Under the pieces are notes generated by a model, which worked only from the letters and a program-made list of their open reading frames with translations, made no database searches and had not been told where the DNA came from. From Alkaliflexus imshenetskii DSM 15055 (GTDB taxonomy: Bacteria; Bacteroidota; Bacteroidia; Bacteroidales; Marinilabiliaceae), in contig NZ_KI912105.1 in the NCBI RefSeq assembly GCF_000517065.1, forward strand, positions 1,124,324-1,188,323: a DNA stretch of 64,000 nucleotides. The letters are read 5' to 3'. The position numbers and the translations under genes are program-made. Position 1 is the stretch's first letter; every line of letters begins with the position of its first letter. Below are positions 63,688 to 64,000 of the stretch, one piece after another.

Positions 63688-63935
63688 AGCCCAAGTAAAT
63701 CATTAATTTCTTCAGAACTTGTAACTCTTTTTACCTCACCACTTTTCGCTTGCTCTGCACTGAGTTTTATTTTCTTAACCATCTCAGCATTAAAATAAAC
63801 ATCGTCTTCATTTATGGGAGTTAAGGCGTAAGATTTATTTGCCCCACGCTGAACAATGATTTGCTCTCCTTTATCTGCCCTTTCAAAGTAAAGCCTTTGA
63901 TTTTGCCTAAATTCTCTACTACTGATTACTAACAT
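63684..63935 (-). CDS. YefM/Phd-family antitoxin
   Basis: From ATG 63935 (MLVISSREFRQNQ) the protein has 83 residues, the usual length, with the N-terminal Phd/YefM DNA-binding fold (SSREFRQNQRLYFERADKGEQIIVQR) and a C-terminal helical tail that covers the toxin. An in-frame ATG at 63992 lies upstream of the operator and promoter and is unlikely to be used. It forms a bicistronic unit with the toxin gene. Confidence 0.92.
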   Translation of the reverse strand: MLVISSREFRQNQRLYFERADKGEQIIVQRGANKSYALTPINEDDVYFNAEMVKKIKLSAEQAKSGEVKRVTSSEEINDLLGL

Positions 63936-63952
63936 GACATTTCGATTTAGTG

Positions 63953-63975
63953 TGTACCAACATGGTACAAAGCTA
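63953..63975 (-). promoter_or_regulatory. Autoregulatory operator and -7 box of the yefM-yoeB pair
   Basis: A perfect palindrome TGTACCA-ACA-TGGTACA (63953-63969) overlaps a -7 box TAGCTTTG (minus strand 63975-63968), 18 nt before the antitoxin ATG. E. coli YefM also recognises palindromes with a TGTACA core, so this fits negative autoregulation by the toxin-antitoxin complex. Confidence 0.7.
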
Positions 63976-64000
63976 CTAAATTCGATGTTCATTTCCTTCA

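Overview
The window is chromosomal DNA of a Bacteroidota bacterium, most likely an environmental member of the Bacteroidales/Marinilabiliales type. The signs are many lipoproteins with SPII signals, family 92/2/20/33 glycosidases, GldB and a PorE-like protein (gliding/type IX secretion), a T9SS sorting domain, DUF2851 and DUF1573 proteins, and promoters that fit the Bacteroidota consensus TTTG-N19..21-TAnnTTTG. No rRNA, tRNA, CRISPR array or transposase was recognised.

Positions 1-8000 hold a sialic acid locus. A leftward operon encodes a lipoprotein sialidase, an N-acetylneuraminate lyase-type aldolase, an N-acylglucosamine 2-epimerase, and a fusion of a kelch/mutarotase domain with a sodium:solute symporter. 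A divergent FadR-type regulator lies beside it, with a palindrome at the predicted transcription start of the operon. A stand-alone type IIG restriction-modification gene (8168-12031) follows. Positions 12541-25973 then hold a rightward N-glycan-degrading cluster: three GH92 alpha-mannosidases, a GH2 beta-mannosidase, a GH20 beta-hexosaminidase and a PNGase F-like amidase. Together the two loci could release, trim and catabolise sialylated N-glycans, although no SusC/SusD pair is in the window. A palindrome almost identical to the one at the sialic acid promoter lies upstream of the mannosidases, which suggests joint control.

Positions 26000-53200 are mostly housekeeping: an AI-2E-type permease, lpdA, a PorE-like OmpA protein, purM-prfA-pyrF, two TlpA-type thioredoxin lipoproteins, an M3 peptidase, DUF2851 and DUF1573 proteins, meaB, an M20 amidohydrolase, a ferredoxin, 5-formyl-THF cyclo-ligase, a nitrilase-family amidase, gldB, a PorT-like barrel protein, nadE and a Crp/Fnr regulator. 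A candidate small RNA with a good promoter and terminator lies at about 45519-45680.

Positions 53200-64000 are more accessory and AT-rich: an unknown lipoprotein, an alpha/beta-hydrolase, gene debris, a 13-repeat GloVer-type protein cut from its T9SS sorting domain by one in-frame TAG, a barrel-like protein beside a fibronectin-III protein, and a YefM/YoeB toxin-antitoxin pair with its palindromic operator. A second gene (34689-35450) is also split by a single in-frame TAG. At least five intergenic regions carry a degenerate TTAGAT/ATCTAA inverted-repeat element, and two of these bracket the third GH92 gene.
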